NCBI GenBank assembly: GCA_937132085.1
Contig: CAKZNV010000119.1
Location: 18,337 to 82,336, forward strand
Length of the DNA stretch: 64,000 bases
Origin: an uncultured Rubritalea sp.
GTDB lineage: Bacteria > Verrucomicrobiota > Verrucomicrobiia > Verrucomicrobiales > Akkermansiaceae
Direction of reading: 5' to 3'
Shown here: piece after piece, positions 34,652-44,129 of the stretch
Layout of the letters: every line of letters starts with the position of its first letter
How positions within the stretch are numbered: the first letter of the stretch is position 1
Translations under genes and position numbers: made by a program
The notes under the pieces: generated by a model
What the model saw: the letters and a program-made list of their open reading frames with translations, nothing else
Told to the model about the DNA's origin: nothing
Database searches by the model: none

Positions 34652-35893
34652 TTATTTGAGTTTCAATAGTTTGTTATTCTTAGGCGGGACAAATGTTCCC
34701 TCTATATGAGGTTGCATTGCTTTGGCAATAGCTTCTATAACAGGCACTGCTACTGCATTACCGAATTGCCTCCATGCTTGGCAGTTCGAAACAGGTATCT
34801 TTATTGGTTTATTCTTAGGTCTATCGAATCCCATAAGTCGTGAGCATTCACGAGGAGTAAGCATGCGCGGGTTTTTACCCTTCTGCTTGATAAGTATCTC
34901 TGATCCATCTTTATAGTATCGAGCAGATAGTGTTCTCGATACATCTTCAGGGCCAACTACACTACAACCAAAGCCGTTACCCTTAGCTGCATGTTTTTTG
35001 GAATAGCCTTGTAGATAATTCCATAGTTTATCTGAGAGCGTATATTTTTCTAACACGCGAGTCATTCCTTGGTATTTTTCGGTGTAACCTTCTTCCGGCT
35101 CTTCATCAGATTGATGCAGAATTGAAGCAAGAGTGGGGTTAGTGTCAGGGATAACTACTTGATCAAAGTCAAATTCTGTTGTGTCACGGAACCCAACAAT
35201 GAATATTCGTTGACGTTTCTGAGGAACCCACGGAGTAGCTGAAATTACACGGAACTCAATGTGATACCCCAACTTTTTCAATGAGTCTTTAATTACTTTA
35301 AATGTCTTCCCTTTGTCGTGGCTTACAAGATTCTTTACGTTCTCTAGTAGGAATGCCCTGGGTTGTTTCTCTGCTATTATACGGCATACATCAAAAAACA
35401 AAGTGCCTTGTGTTTCATCCTCAAATCCATGCTTTTTACCCATGGATTTCTTCTTAGAGACCCCTGCTAATGAAAATGGCTGACAAGGAAAGCCTGCTAA
35501 TAATACATCGTGATCGGGAATATCTTTAGCATTTACTTCAGTGATATCCCCATTGATTTCGTGATCATCAGGATAGTTTGCCTTGTATGTTTGCACACTG
35601 AATTTATTCCATTCACTAGTGAAAACGCATTTTCCACCAATTTTTTCAAAACCCTTACGGATTCCACCTATACCAGCGAACAAGTCGATCATAGTAAAGG
35701 TTGCCTTGGTGTTAGATGGTTTCTGTAGATGATTTCTAAGTTCATTAACACGCAAGGGCTGTGGCTTAACTTTATCACTAAGATAATTGTAGATTTGACG
35801 TTCTGATACACCCATGATATCTGCGATGGCAGAAACTTGAAGGTATTCACGTGCGGCAATTATAGCTTGTTTGGGATCTTCTGGTAAACTCAT
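34652..35893 (-). CDS. DNA (cytosine-5) methyltransferase, Dcm-like, with N-terminal HTH
   Basis: The 413-residue enzyme carries a helix-turn-helix (about 18-50, [18 protein letters not shown]), then motif [17 protein letters not shown] (68-83), motif [19 protein letters not shown] (catalytic Cys137), motif [10 protein letters not shown], motif [12 protein letters not shown], and motifs [17 protein letters not shown]...[12 protein letters not shown]. From memory, the target-recognition stretch ([11 protein letters not shown] and [16 protein letters not shown]) is very close to E. coli Dcm, which methylates CCWGG. It is the first gene of the minus-strand operon and probably protects host DNA. 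Confidence 0.93.
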   Translation of the reverse strand: MSLPEDPKQAIIAAREYLQVSAIADIMGVSERQIYNYLSDKVKPQPLRVNELRNHLQKPSNTKATFTMIDLFAGIGGIRKGFEKIGGKCVFTSEWNKFSVQTYKANYPDDHEINGDITEVNAKDIPDHDVLLAGFPCQPFSLAGVSKKKSMGKKHGFEDETQGTLFFDVCRIIAEKQPRAFLLENVKNLVSHDKGKTFKVIKDSLKKLGYHIEFRVISATPWVPQKRQRIFIVGFRDTTEFDFDQVVIPDTNPTLASILHQSDEEPEEGYTEKYQGMTRVLEKYTLSDKLWNYLQGYSKKHAAKGNGFGCSVVGPEDVSRTLSARYYKDGSEILIKQKGKNPRMLTPRECSRLMGFDRPKNKPIKIPVSNCQAWRQFGNAVAVPVIEAIAKAMQPHIEGTFVPPKNNKLLKLK

Positions 35894-36192
35894 AGTAGTT
35901 GCAGGGAAAATTTACTGAAACTTATTCATCTTTTTAACCCTGTGCAAACTCTTTCGGATATTTTATTACGCTCCCTTGTTTTTTTAAAATTACAAGTATT
36001 CACACAGAGTGTTTCCATGTCTTTTTTGACATTTCAGTACTATCTGAGGCAGAGGATGTGCTAACATTCCCACTCCTTCAACTTGTCATTAGCTAGCCCT
36101 ATTATTTGGTGTTCTCAGAAGAATCTCCTTGCGGATCTAACAATCATTATTCAGTCTTAAATTATTATCGTGGTTGATAATAAAACATATTT
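35894..36192. promoter_or_regulatory. Shared divergent promoter region between the two defence operons
   Basis: The 299-bp A/T-rich spacer separates the methyltransferase start (minus strand) from the NERD-helicase start (plus strand). An inverted repeat CTTGT...ACAAG spans about 35979-36000. I cannot assign -35/-10 elements with confidence. Its position implies coordinated control of both operons, perhaps by the HTH of the methyltransferase. Confidence 0.5.
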
Positions 36193-37842
36193 ATGAAGAT
36201 CATTCCTACATACTTCCCTGAAGAAGGTCCGTCCTCGGAGCGTAAGGTATTCAAGCTTCTCAGTGAATTAGAAATGCTAGGTGAATGGGTCGCTTTCCAC
36301 TCACAAAACATCTCGGAATATCACCGAGAAAAGCAGTGGTGCGAGCTCGACTTTATCATAATTGGACCTAAAGGAGTCCTTGCTTTAGAAGTTAAAGGTG
36401 GTCGTGTGGCATGTAAAGACGGCATATGGAGTGGCAAAGACCGCCATGGCAGAGAACACTTGAAAAAGGAAAGCCCTTTTGACCAAGCAAATAAGGGCCG
36501 ATTTGCACTGGAGGCAGCTATTAAAGAAAATATAGATTGGCAAGATGTCAGAGGAACACTGTTCGGTTGGGGCGTCATATTCCCGGATGTTAATTTTGAT
36601 GTAAGGACATGTGAAGCTTCTCCTGAGCTCATTGCGGGTAGAGATATAATAAGTAATAAAAAGCGTTTCGGGAATTATATCAAAGACTTATACGATTTCT
36701 GGCAAAATCAGGTTCAGTTCACAGTGAGAGAAACGACAGCAAACCAAATTAATAAGATTTCAGGATTTCTACGTCCTAATCTAGATTTGGCTCCACGCAT
36801 GAGCAGCTTGGCTCTCGAAGCTGAGAAAGATTTCGTTCGCCTCACTGAAGATCAATATCTGTTTTTGGACTGCACAGAGGATAGTGAAAGGATTCTATGT
36901 AGGGGAGGCGCAGGCACAGGAAAAACTTTTGTGGCCGCAGAATGTGCTCGCAGGGAAGCATCTAGCGGTCATTCCATTTTGTTCGTCGTTGAAAGCCCAT
37001 TGTTTGCTCAATACCTAAGAACTCAAATTCAACATCCTTTAATTCACATTTATGATTTCGCCACACTAGCTTTAGCAGAGATCAAAGAAATATTTGAGCT
37101 CCTGATTATAGATGAAGGTCAAGATCTGATGAACTGTGTAGCATTGGATTTATTCGATTCTCTACTTGAAGGAGGGCTCGAATCTGGTCGATGGCGCTGG
37201 TTCATGGACCCCAATAATCAAGCAGGAATCTTAGGTCGATTCGATCAAGAAGCATACGAGATACTTGCATTATATACACACACACCTTTGTTGCTGAAGC
37301 GTAACGTTAGAAATACTAAGCCGATAGCTACTCAGACGCAGCTTATAACCGGAGCTGATATTGGAGTAGCTGAAAATATAGGAGGAGGCTCAGCACCTCA
37401 AATCTGCATGGTAAATTCTCGCGAAGATGAGGCGGCTAAATTACAATTGGCTTTACAAACATTACTCAACAAAGAAACGGTTCTGCCCAAAGACATTGCC
37501 ATCCTATCTTTTCAACCTTACGAAAAGTCTTGCATCCAACTACTAAGCTCCAAATTAAGTCAACATATTGTTCATCTAACAAGTGACAGTTTTAATGCAG
37601 TCATAGATCAACAAAAAGTCCTTTTTTCTTCAATTCATAATTTCAAAGGCTTAGAAAAAAAGTTTATTTTCATTGTAGATTTGGACAACGCTGACCCATT
37701 GGGCAAAGATATTGCTAAGCTCTATGTCGCTCTTACCCGGGCAAACTTTGGGCTTTGGCTTGCATTACCCAACTCCAAGAAAGTATCCTTTGAAGAGGTG
37801 AAACTACGTAATACAACTAACCTTTTAGCATCACTATCATGA
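36193..37842 (+). CDS. NERD nuclease-related domain fused to a UvrD-like SF1 helicase
   Basis: The 549-residue protein has an N-terminal NERD domain: WCELDFIIIGPKGVLALEVKGGRV gives the D...E.K core of the nuclease fold (about 49-70). Then comes an SF1 helicase with Walker A RGGAGTGKTFVAAE (236-250), LLIIDEGQDL near 301, NVRNTKPIA near 370, and the C-terminal FSSIHNFKGLEKKFIFIVDL and KLYVALTRANFGLWL. It is the first gene of the plus-strand operon and overlaps drmA by ATGA. The intact EVK triad suggests it can supply nuclease activity. Confidence 0.87.
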   Translation: MKIIPTYFPEEGPSSERKVFKLLSELEMLGEWVAFHSQNISEYHREKQWCELDFIIIGPKGVLALEVKGGRVACKDGIWSGKDRHGREHLKKESPFDQANKGRFALEAAIKENIDWQDVRGTLFGWGVIFPDVNFDVRTCEASPELIAGRDIISNKKRFGNYIKDLYDFWQNQVQFTVRETTANQINKISGFLRPNLDLAPRMSSLALEAEKDFVRLTEDQYLFLDCTEDSERILCRGGAGTGKTFVAAECARREASSGHSILFVVESPLFAQYLRTQIQHPLIHIYDFATLALAEIKEIFELLIIDEGQDLMNCVALDLFDSLLEGGLESGRWRWFMDPNNQAGILGRFDQEAYEILALYTHTPLLLKRNVRNTKPIATQTQLITGADIGVAENIGGGSAPQICMVNSREDEAAKLQLALQTLLNKETVLPKDIAILSFQPYEKSCIQLLSSKLSQHIVHLTSDSFNAVIDQQKVLFSSIHNFKGLEKKFIFIVDLDNADPLGKDIAKLYVALTRANFGLWLALPNSKKVSFEEVKLRNTTNLLASLS

Positions 37843-40800
37843 CAGCAAGATCACAAATCACAGAATACTTGAGACAGGAACTTATTGGCCCAGTTGATGG
37901 ACCGAATGAGACCGTAAAGGAGCGACCGTTCAAACGATACGCCATGGGAATGCTCTTCCCGCAAGATAGTGGTAATTTCAGTGATTTGGAAGAAGAAGAA
38001 ACGGAAGAGGTTTCTGAGAACTCCGACTCTGGAATTACCGACTCATCTGTTAGTTTGTCATTCCAGAGGCTCCCATCCTCGTTTGGAATTAGCTTTGTTC
38101 TGCCCGAACCCACAACACTAAAATTTGAGGTGAAAGCTGCTATTTATAAATCTGAAGAGGGCAAAACAGGCAAGCACAGAAGATGGACCCGTCGAGAACT
38201 TGACGCGTCACCTTCTCCGAAATCTATCGTTATTGAGGTAAAGAAACCTGAGAGAGTAAAAGTGTCTATACTCGAAGGGCTGGCTGAATTGGATGTCTTA
38301 ATCCGATCACACGCTGCTGGATATTTGATAACCGCTACATTGGTAAATACACAACGCCAACAGGGAACACATACGCAAACTGAGAAGTGCCTTTTCCAAA
38401 CAGGTCTTAAAATATCACTCCCTGAAACAAGTTCGCTAGGTTTCGCTCAATATCCTAGTCGTGACCGTCTAAGTCATGATGAGGAAGACCGCGAACTGGC
38501 ATTAATATACCGATCAAAGTCAGCATATGCTATCGGACATGGCTGTGCCGCAAAATGGGATCAGAGCGAAACTCGTAAATGGGTAAGTGCAGAGTTCATG
38601 CCTGAACAAGAGGTTAAGCCATTAACTACTGCTATCGATGGTCTTTCAGAAAAGACATTATCGCTTCAGTATCTAAGTGACTCATCTGTTCAGCCTTCCG
38701 AGCTTAAAAAATCTTTGTCTGATTTTTTAGCTGGCTACCGTAGCTGGATTAAAGATCCAAAAATATTGAACTCCGTCCCTTCGTGGGGCATGCATACAGC
38801 CGGAAAAATTATTGCTAGACTCGAAGAAGCAGCAAACCGAATGGAGAGAGGAATTGAAATCCTAGCCCAGGGTGATGATTGGATTAGAGAATCATTTCGC
38901 CTAGCCAATCTAGCTATGCTACGTCAAATGATTCATGCCGAGTTGACTCAAAATCCACTACCGTTAGGTCAAGGTCATACAGATGAATTAGACTACAGCT
39001 CCGAAGAATACGAAAAATTCAAATGGAGACCTTTCCAGTTAGCATTTCAACTGCTGTCGCTCCCTTCTATAGCTGGAGATACTCCTGATGACATTAAGGA
39101 ACGGGATATTGTAGACCTAATCTGGTTCCCAACAGGAGGAGGAAAGACTGAAGCATACCTAGCAGTCGCTTCTTTTGAATTGATCGCTAGAAGGCTGCGT
39201 TTCGGTGACAAAGGTGCAGGCACTACAGTTATTAAACGATACACTCTAAGACTACTAACTACTCAGCAATTTGAACGAGCCGCAACACTGGTTACCGCTC
39301 TTGAGCTTCTTAGGAGAGAGCAGATTCCCCGGCTTGGAACTATCCCCTTTTCCTTAGGGCTCTGGGTTGGAGGTGAAACGACACCTAACAGATTTGTACA
39401 AAACGGTAAGGGCTCGCACGATAAATATCAGGCTATGCTGGATGAGAACCCCCCAGTTAGCCCATTTCAAATTCAAAAATGTCCTCATTGCGGGACGAGT
39501 TTAGTCCCGAACAAGAAAAGTAATGATGAATCTCACTATGGATTTATCTCAACGGAGAGCTCATTTAAAATTCGGTGCCCGGAGCAGTCATGCCCTTGCC
39601 ACTCTGAGATGAATGATACTTCTCAAGACACTGGTATTCCAATCTCAGTAGTTGACGAACATCTCTACGCCCACCCCCCTAGCCTACTTATTGGAACCAT
39701 TGACAAATTTGCTCGCCTTGCTTGGGCTTCCGAGTCGAAAGCATTTTTTGGTGTAGGAAAGGGATATAGCCCACCTTCACTTATAATCCAAGATGAGCTT
39801 CACCTAATTTCAGGTCCTCTAGGAACAATTGCTGGGATATATGAGAGCGCAATAGATACAATCATCACCAGCTTAGGAAATGGGGTCAAACCCAAAATCA
39901 TAGCAGCTACTGCCACGATCAGACGTGCTGATGAGCAATGTCAGAGACTATATGGGAGAAACGTAAGAGTCTTTCCTCCTCCCGGAACAGATTCTGAGAA
40001 TTCATATTTTTCAAGAGTAGATAATGATGCACCAGGGCGACTTTATCTTGGAGTAATGGCTCAGGGCCATTCCCCCGTATTCTCCTTAGTAATGGTAGCA
40101 TCAGCGGTGGCACAAGCTCCCGTTGCTTTGAATCTCAAAAATAAAGATCGCGATACCTATTGGACTCAAGTGATCTACCATAATAGTCGTCGTGAGCTTG
40201 GTAAAACCATGACATTGGCTAGGGATGATATTCCAGCACGTATTACAGCCATTGAAAAAGTAAAAGACCGTCGTAGAGCTCTGCCTAATGTAGAAGAACT
40301 TTCCGCTAATCGTCAGGGTTGGGAGATACCAAAGGTTCTTGAGCAATTAGCAATTCAAGCTCCTGAGAAAAGTGCTGTGGATATATTACCTTGCACTAAT
40401 ATGATTTCGGTTGGAGTTGATGTTTCTCGACTTGGCCTCATGACTATAGTCGGCCAACCCAAGACCACAGCCGAGTATATTCAAGCATCTAGCCGTGTTG
40501 GGCGTAAAGATGATAGACCGGGTCTGGTTCTCACTCTCTACTCAGTTTCTAAACCTCGTGACAGATCTCACTATGAATCATTCACATCTTACCATGCATC
40601 CCTTTATCGTCATGTTGAGCCAACTAGTGTAACCCCCTTTGCCCCTCCTTCTCGTAAACGGGCTATGCATGCAGCAATAATCGCCATGATGAGAATTGCT
40701 GGCGGTCTTGCTGACAATCAAACGGCCTCCAACTTTGATGCTTTAGACCCAAATACTAAGCGTCTTTTGACGATGTTATTGGAGCGAATGAAGAAAGCAG

Positions 40801-41021
40801 AGGTAGCTGAAAGTCACGGTATTGAATCCGAAATGAAAGAGATTGTCGATAGATGGACTGTACTTGCTGCAAAGCCCCAGTTACGTTTTGATGCGAAAGG
40901 AAGCAGACAATTTGAATCTCTTATAAAAGGGTTTGGAGAAGCAGAGAATAGTGCTGAATGGGCCACCCTTAACTCCATGCGTAACGTTGACGCTGAATGT
41001 AAAATCCGTGTCAAACCATAG
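37839..41021 (+). CDS. drmA: DrmA-like SF2 helicase (DISARM/YprA-related)
   Basis: The 1060-residue protein has Walker A LIWFPTGGGKTEAYLAV (about 428-440), and after it TTVIKRYTLRLLTTQQFERAA and LGLWVGGETTPNRF, a typical DrmA stretch. A four-Cys zinc cluster follows (CPHCGTS...CPEQSCPCH, about 547-590), then a DELH box (SLIIQDELHLISGPLGT, near 651) and a C-terminal helicase lobe with NMISVGVDVSRLGLM and YIQASSRVGRKDDRPGL. DrmA is a core DISARM component acting with DrmB on invading DNA. It is coupled to the NERD gene upstream and lies 8 bp before drmB. Confidence 0.9.
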   Translation: MTARSQITEYLRQELIGPVDGPNETVKERPFKRYAMGMLFPQDSGNFSDLEEEETEEVSENSDSGITDSSVSLSFQRLPSSFGISFVLPEPTTLKFEVKAAIYKSEEGKTGKHRRWTRRELDASPSPKSIVIEVKKPERVKVSILEGLAELDVLIRSHAAGYLITATLVNTQRQQGTHTQTEKCLFQTGLKISLPETSSLGFAQYPSRDRLSHDEEDRELALIYRSKSAYAIGHGCAAKWDQSETRKWVSAEFMPEQEVKPLTTAIDGLSEKTLSLQYLSDSSVQPSELKKSLSDFLAGYRSWIKDPKILNSVPSWGMHTAGKIIARLEEAANRMERGIEILAQGDDWIRESFRLANLAMLRQMIHAELTQNPLPLGQGHTDELDYSSEEYEKFKWRPFQLAFQLLSLPSIAGDTPDDIKERDIVDLIWFPTGGGKTEAYLAVASFELIARRLRFGDKGAGTTVIKRYTLRLLTTQQFERAATLVTALELLRREQIPRLGTIPFSLGLWVGGETTPNRFVQNGKGSHDKYQAMLDENPPVSPFQIQKCPHCGTSLVPNKKSNDESHYGFISTESSFKIRCPEQSCPCHSEMNDTSQDTGIPISVVDEHLYAHPPSLLIGTIDKFARLAWASESKAFFGVGKGYSPPSLIIQDELHLISGPLGTIAGIYESAIDTIITSLGNGVKPKIIAATATIRRADEQCQRLYGRNVRVFPPPGTDSENSYFSRVDNDAPGRLYLGVMAQGHSPVFSLVMVASAVAQAPVALNLKNKDRDTYWTQVIYHNSRRELGKTMTLARDDIPARITAIEKVKDRRRALPNVEELSANRQGWEIPKVLEQLAIQAPEKSAVDILPCTNMISVGVDVSRLGLMTIVGQPKTTAEYIQASSRVGRKDDRPGLVLTLYSVSKPRDRSHYESFTSYHASLYRHVEPTSVTPFAPPSRKRAMHAAIIAMMRIAGGLADNQTASNFDALDPNTKRLLTMLLERMKKAEVAESHGIESEMKEIVDRWTVLAAKPQLRFDAKGSRQFESLIKGFGEAENSAEWATLNSMRNVDAECKIRVKP

Positions 41022-41029
41022 AAAAAATT

Positions 41030-42892
41030 ATGAGTGATAACAATAAAACGGTCCGAAGAAGCCAAGTCATCACAGGCCAAGGACCCGGTGGCATTTTAGA
41101 CATAGGACAGGAGTCTTTCATTTGTATTGATACCTCCCAATGGAATGTCATCAAATGTTCAACAATTCGATTACCTCGCTTAGAGTCAAAGACTGGAGCT
41201 ACTTTAGGCTTCAAATCGCCTCCGGTTAAGCAAGGATTCTCTGATTTCAACCCAGCTACTTTACCCTATTATCGTTTTCCAAGGTGGTTATTTTGCCCCA
41301 AATGTAAGAGTATGGTCAAATGGACCGCTGCGATGGAAAAGCAAATAGGCGACAATGGAGTGCCGACATGTTTATCATGTAACGGCAATAAACCTCCTGT
41401 CTTAGCTCCAATGCGCTTCATCCTAGTTTGTAAATCGGGTCATATTGGCGATGTTGATTGGAATAAGTGGGCTCATTCACGCAGCGACAAAGCGACAAAG
41501 GGTCAATGCTCTTTTAATCCTCCAAAACTTAAATTCAAGACTGCATCAGGAGGGGCAAGCGACCTATCTTCACTATCGGTAGCTTGTAAAGAATGTGGAG
41601 CCTATCGAAGTTTGGCTGATTTGACTAATCCAGCCCAAATGAAATCCGCTGGTATTTTTTGTTCAGGGAAACAGCCGTGGCAATATTTCGAGGATCTTCC
41701 TCCAATCTGTAAAGATGAGTGCCGCGCTGAACAAAGGGGAGCTAGCAATATTTACTACTCGCAGACACTGTCAGCACTAGACATTCCAGGTCTACAAGAA
41801 GACACCACTGTTTCGGATGAGGACACTACTACAGCTATACTTAATCACCCAAATTTCGCATTTGTTAAAATGCTTGCTGACGCCGAAACAGAGCCTTTAG
41901 AAGCTCCTCATGTTAAGTTAGCAGCAGGGCAGGTTGCTAATGATCTCAACCTTGAACTTGATGTGATTCTAGATCAATTAGGCTGCGGAGATCCGCTCCC
42001 CCCTCCAACTGAAGCCTCATCAGATGATGGCGAACAAAGCCTACGACGCGGTGAATGGCCTTGGCTTATTAAAGATAATAATGCTGCACACCTCAATACC
42101 AGTATAGAGCCTCTCGCGGATTCCAATACTGCATCCAAGGAATTAACTAAAGTAATTGACACTATTATACTCGCGAAGAAATTACGTGAAGTCCGTTGCC
42201 TCAGAGGTTTCAGCAGAGTCGACCCCAGCGGAGACGCCATTCCTCCTGATCTGGATGGGTCGCGTAGGTGGCTTCCTGCCATTGAAATTTTTGGCGAAGG
42301 TGTTTTTGTGAAATTTGATGAATATGCTATCCATTTGTGGTCACAACAAGAAAAAGTAATTGCTCGGCTGACTAAACTACAAGAAAGGTTTGATGAGTCC
42401 GAGGGCATAACATCCATTTTACCAACGCCAACACCTCGACTGGTTATGCTACATACATTTGCCCATTTATTGATCCGTCAATTATGCTTTGAATGTGGGT
42501 ACAGTGCATCATCACTTCGAGAACGGATCTATTGTGACGAACCAGATCAACCAACCGGACCTATGGCTGGAGTGATGATCTATACAGCCGATACTGACTC
42601 AGAAGGATCTCTGGGCGGCCTTTGCCGTCAAGGGGAAGAGAGTCGCTTCTCTGCTACACTTTTGTCAGCTTTAGACAGGGGGAGCTGGTGCTCATCTGAC
42701 CCGGTATGCAGTGAGGTCGAAGGTCAGGGTCTTGGCGGATTAAATCGAGCAGCTTGTCATGCCTGTAGTTTGGTCGCAGAAACAAGCTGCACAATGTTCA
42801 ACTGCCTTCTTGATCGTGAGCTCGTGACCGGGACAGAGATTGGCTATTTTCGCGAGACTATTGAAAAACTCAACTCACTGAATACCCACTGA
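41030..42892 (+). CDS. drmB: DrmB-like DUF1998 protein
   Basis: The 620-residue protein starts RRSQVITGQGPGGILDIGQESFICIDTSQW, the DrmB N-terminal signature. It has several zinc clusters (CPKCKSM...CLSC; CKSGH; CKECGAY; CHACSLVAETSCTMFNC). The DUF1998 domain LHTFAHLLIRQLCFECGYSASSLRERIYC...AGVMIYTADTDSEGSLGGLCRQG lies near 475-550. DrmB partners DrmA in DISARM. The gene lies between drmA and an SF1 helicase gene with 2-8-bp gaps. No phospholipase-D-type drmC gene follows. Confidence 0.92.
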   Translation: MSDNNKTVRRSQVITGQGPGGILDIGQESFICIDTSQWNVIKCSTIRLPRLESKTGATLGFKSPPVKQGFSDFNPATLPYYRFPRWLFCPKCKSMVKWTAAMEKQIGDNGVPTCLSCNGNKPPVLAPMRFILVCKSGHIGDVDWNKWAHSRSDKATKGQCSFNPPKLKFKTASGGASDLSSLSVACKECGAYRSLADLTNPAQMKSAGIFCSGKQPWQYFEDLPPICKDECRAEQRGASNIYYSQTLSALDIPGLQEDTTVSDEDTTTAILNHPNFAFVKMLADAETEPLEAPHVKLAAGQVANDLNLELDVILDQLGCGDPLPPPTEASSDDGEQSLRRGEWPWLIKDNNAAHLNTSIEPLADSNTASKELTKVIDTIILAKKLREVRCLRGFSRVDPSGDAIPPDLDGSRRWLPAIEIFGEGVFVKFDEYAIHLWSQQEKVIARLTKLQERFDESEGITSILPTPTPRLVMLHTFAHLLIRQLCFECGYSASSLRERIYCDEPDQPTGPMAGVMIYTADTDSEGSLGGLCRQGEESRFSATLLSALDRGSWCSSDPVCSEVEGQGLGGLNRAACHACSLVAETSCTMFNCLLDRELVTGTEIGYFRETIEKLNSLNTH

Positions 42893-42894
42893 TT

Positions 42895-44118
42895 ATGAAG
42901 CTTCCAAAAGCAACAGAACTTGATTCTGACCAACAGTCCATACTAGATGCTCCTTTAACATCAAATTTATTTGTGTCGGGTCCGCCAGGGTGTGGAAAGA
43001 CTGTCATCGCTTTGTATAGAGCCTTGGCTGCTAAAAATAGCAATCAGCAGTGTCAGATGATTATGTACACTAATGTTCTAACAAGATATACTTCAGGAGG
43101 AGAAGGCCAAGCGATTCCTACTTCAACAATGAATAGTTGGTTAACTAAATGGTGGAAATCTGGCAAAATGGGAGTCGTGCCGAAACTGGAATCAACCCCC
43201 AACAGTCCTTACAAGAAACCTGATTTTCAAACCATGCAGGTATATATGTTTAAAGAGCGGGTCATTAGTTCTGCTATGAACTGGGGACATTTGGTTATTG
43301 ATGAGGGGCAAGACTTTCCTCCCATATTTTATAACCTTCTGAATACTGTCACACATCGTTTGACTGAACAAGATGAAGAGCCTCCAGTGATGACAATACT
43401 AGCTGATGAGAACCAACGCATTACCACAGAAAACTCAACATTGGAGGATATACGAAATGCTCTTAAATATTCAAACCCCTCTCACAGAAAACTTCATAAG
43501 AACTATCGCAACACCAAACGTATTGCTCAATTCACTAATCATTTCTCAGTAGGACTAGAAACGGGAACAGGTAGTCCAGTGTCTACTCGCGATGGAGAGA
43601 TGCCGCGCATTGTTACCACGAACAAATTAAATGATAGTGTCCAGAGGATCGTTCGTTATGCTAATAATCACCCGGATCATCAGATCGGCATATTCGTAAT
43701 CACACAGAAATTATGTAAGAGCCTCTATAATCGCCTAGAACCAAAATTAGGAGGTAGAGTACAAGCATCTCTCGGCGGCGGGTGGAGAGTAGAGGATAAG
43801 TTTAAACCTGAAAACCTAGATTTTGATAGTGGGGATAAGATTACAATTTTATGCTTTGCTTCCATAAAAGGATTAGAGTTTGACGCAGTTTTTCTTCCTG
43901 AACTACATCATCTCAATCCCGATATGGGAAGTGAGGATGAGTTTAAAATGAAGATGTTTGTTGCGTGCTCTAGAGCTAGAGAGTTTCTCGAATTACATTA
44001 CCAGCATGACGACCCCAAAACTCAATCTGCTTCTCGTTGGCTTCCATCCCGAGAAAGTGGAATAGCTCAATGGGACTCAGGCGAGAGCCCTGGATCAAGT
44101 AAAACTAGACAATTTTAA
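42895..44118 (+). CDS. UvrD-like SF1 helicase/ATPase of the DISARM-like operon
   Basis: The 407-residue protein has Walker A FVSGPPGCGKTVIALYRAL (26-44), Walker B LVIDEGQDFPP near 137, the arginine-finger-type KNYRNTKRIAQFTNHF near 203, ILCFASIKGLEFDAVFLPEL near 318, and MFVACSRAREFLELHY near 355. There is no nuclease domain. It differs from the NERD-helicase at the head of the operon but belongs to the same broad superfamily. It starts 2 bp after drmB. Its role is presumably DNA unwinding or signalling for the DrmAB complex. Confidence 0.82.
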   Translation: MKLPKATELDSDQQSILDAPLTSNLFVSGPPGCGKTVIALYRALAAKNSNQQCQMIMYTNVLTRYTSGGEGQAIPTSTMNSWLTKWWKSGKMGVVPKLESTPNSPYKKPDFQTMQVYMFKERVISSAMNWGHLVIDEGQDFPPIFYNLLNTVTHRLTEQDEEPPVMTILADENQRITTENSTLEDIRNALKYSNPSHRKLHKNYRNTKRIAQFTNHFSVGLETGTGSPVSTRDGEMPRIVTTNKLNDSVQRIVRYANNHPDHQIGIFVITQKLCKSLYNRLEPKLGGRVQASLGGGWRVEDKFKPENLDFDSGDKITILCFASIKGLEFDAVFLPELHHLNPDMGSEDEFKMKMFVACSRAREFLELHYQHDDPKTQSASRWLPSRESGIAQWDSGESPGSSKTRQF

Positions 44119-44129
44119 CATTTGATATA

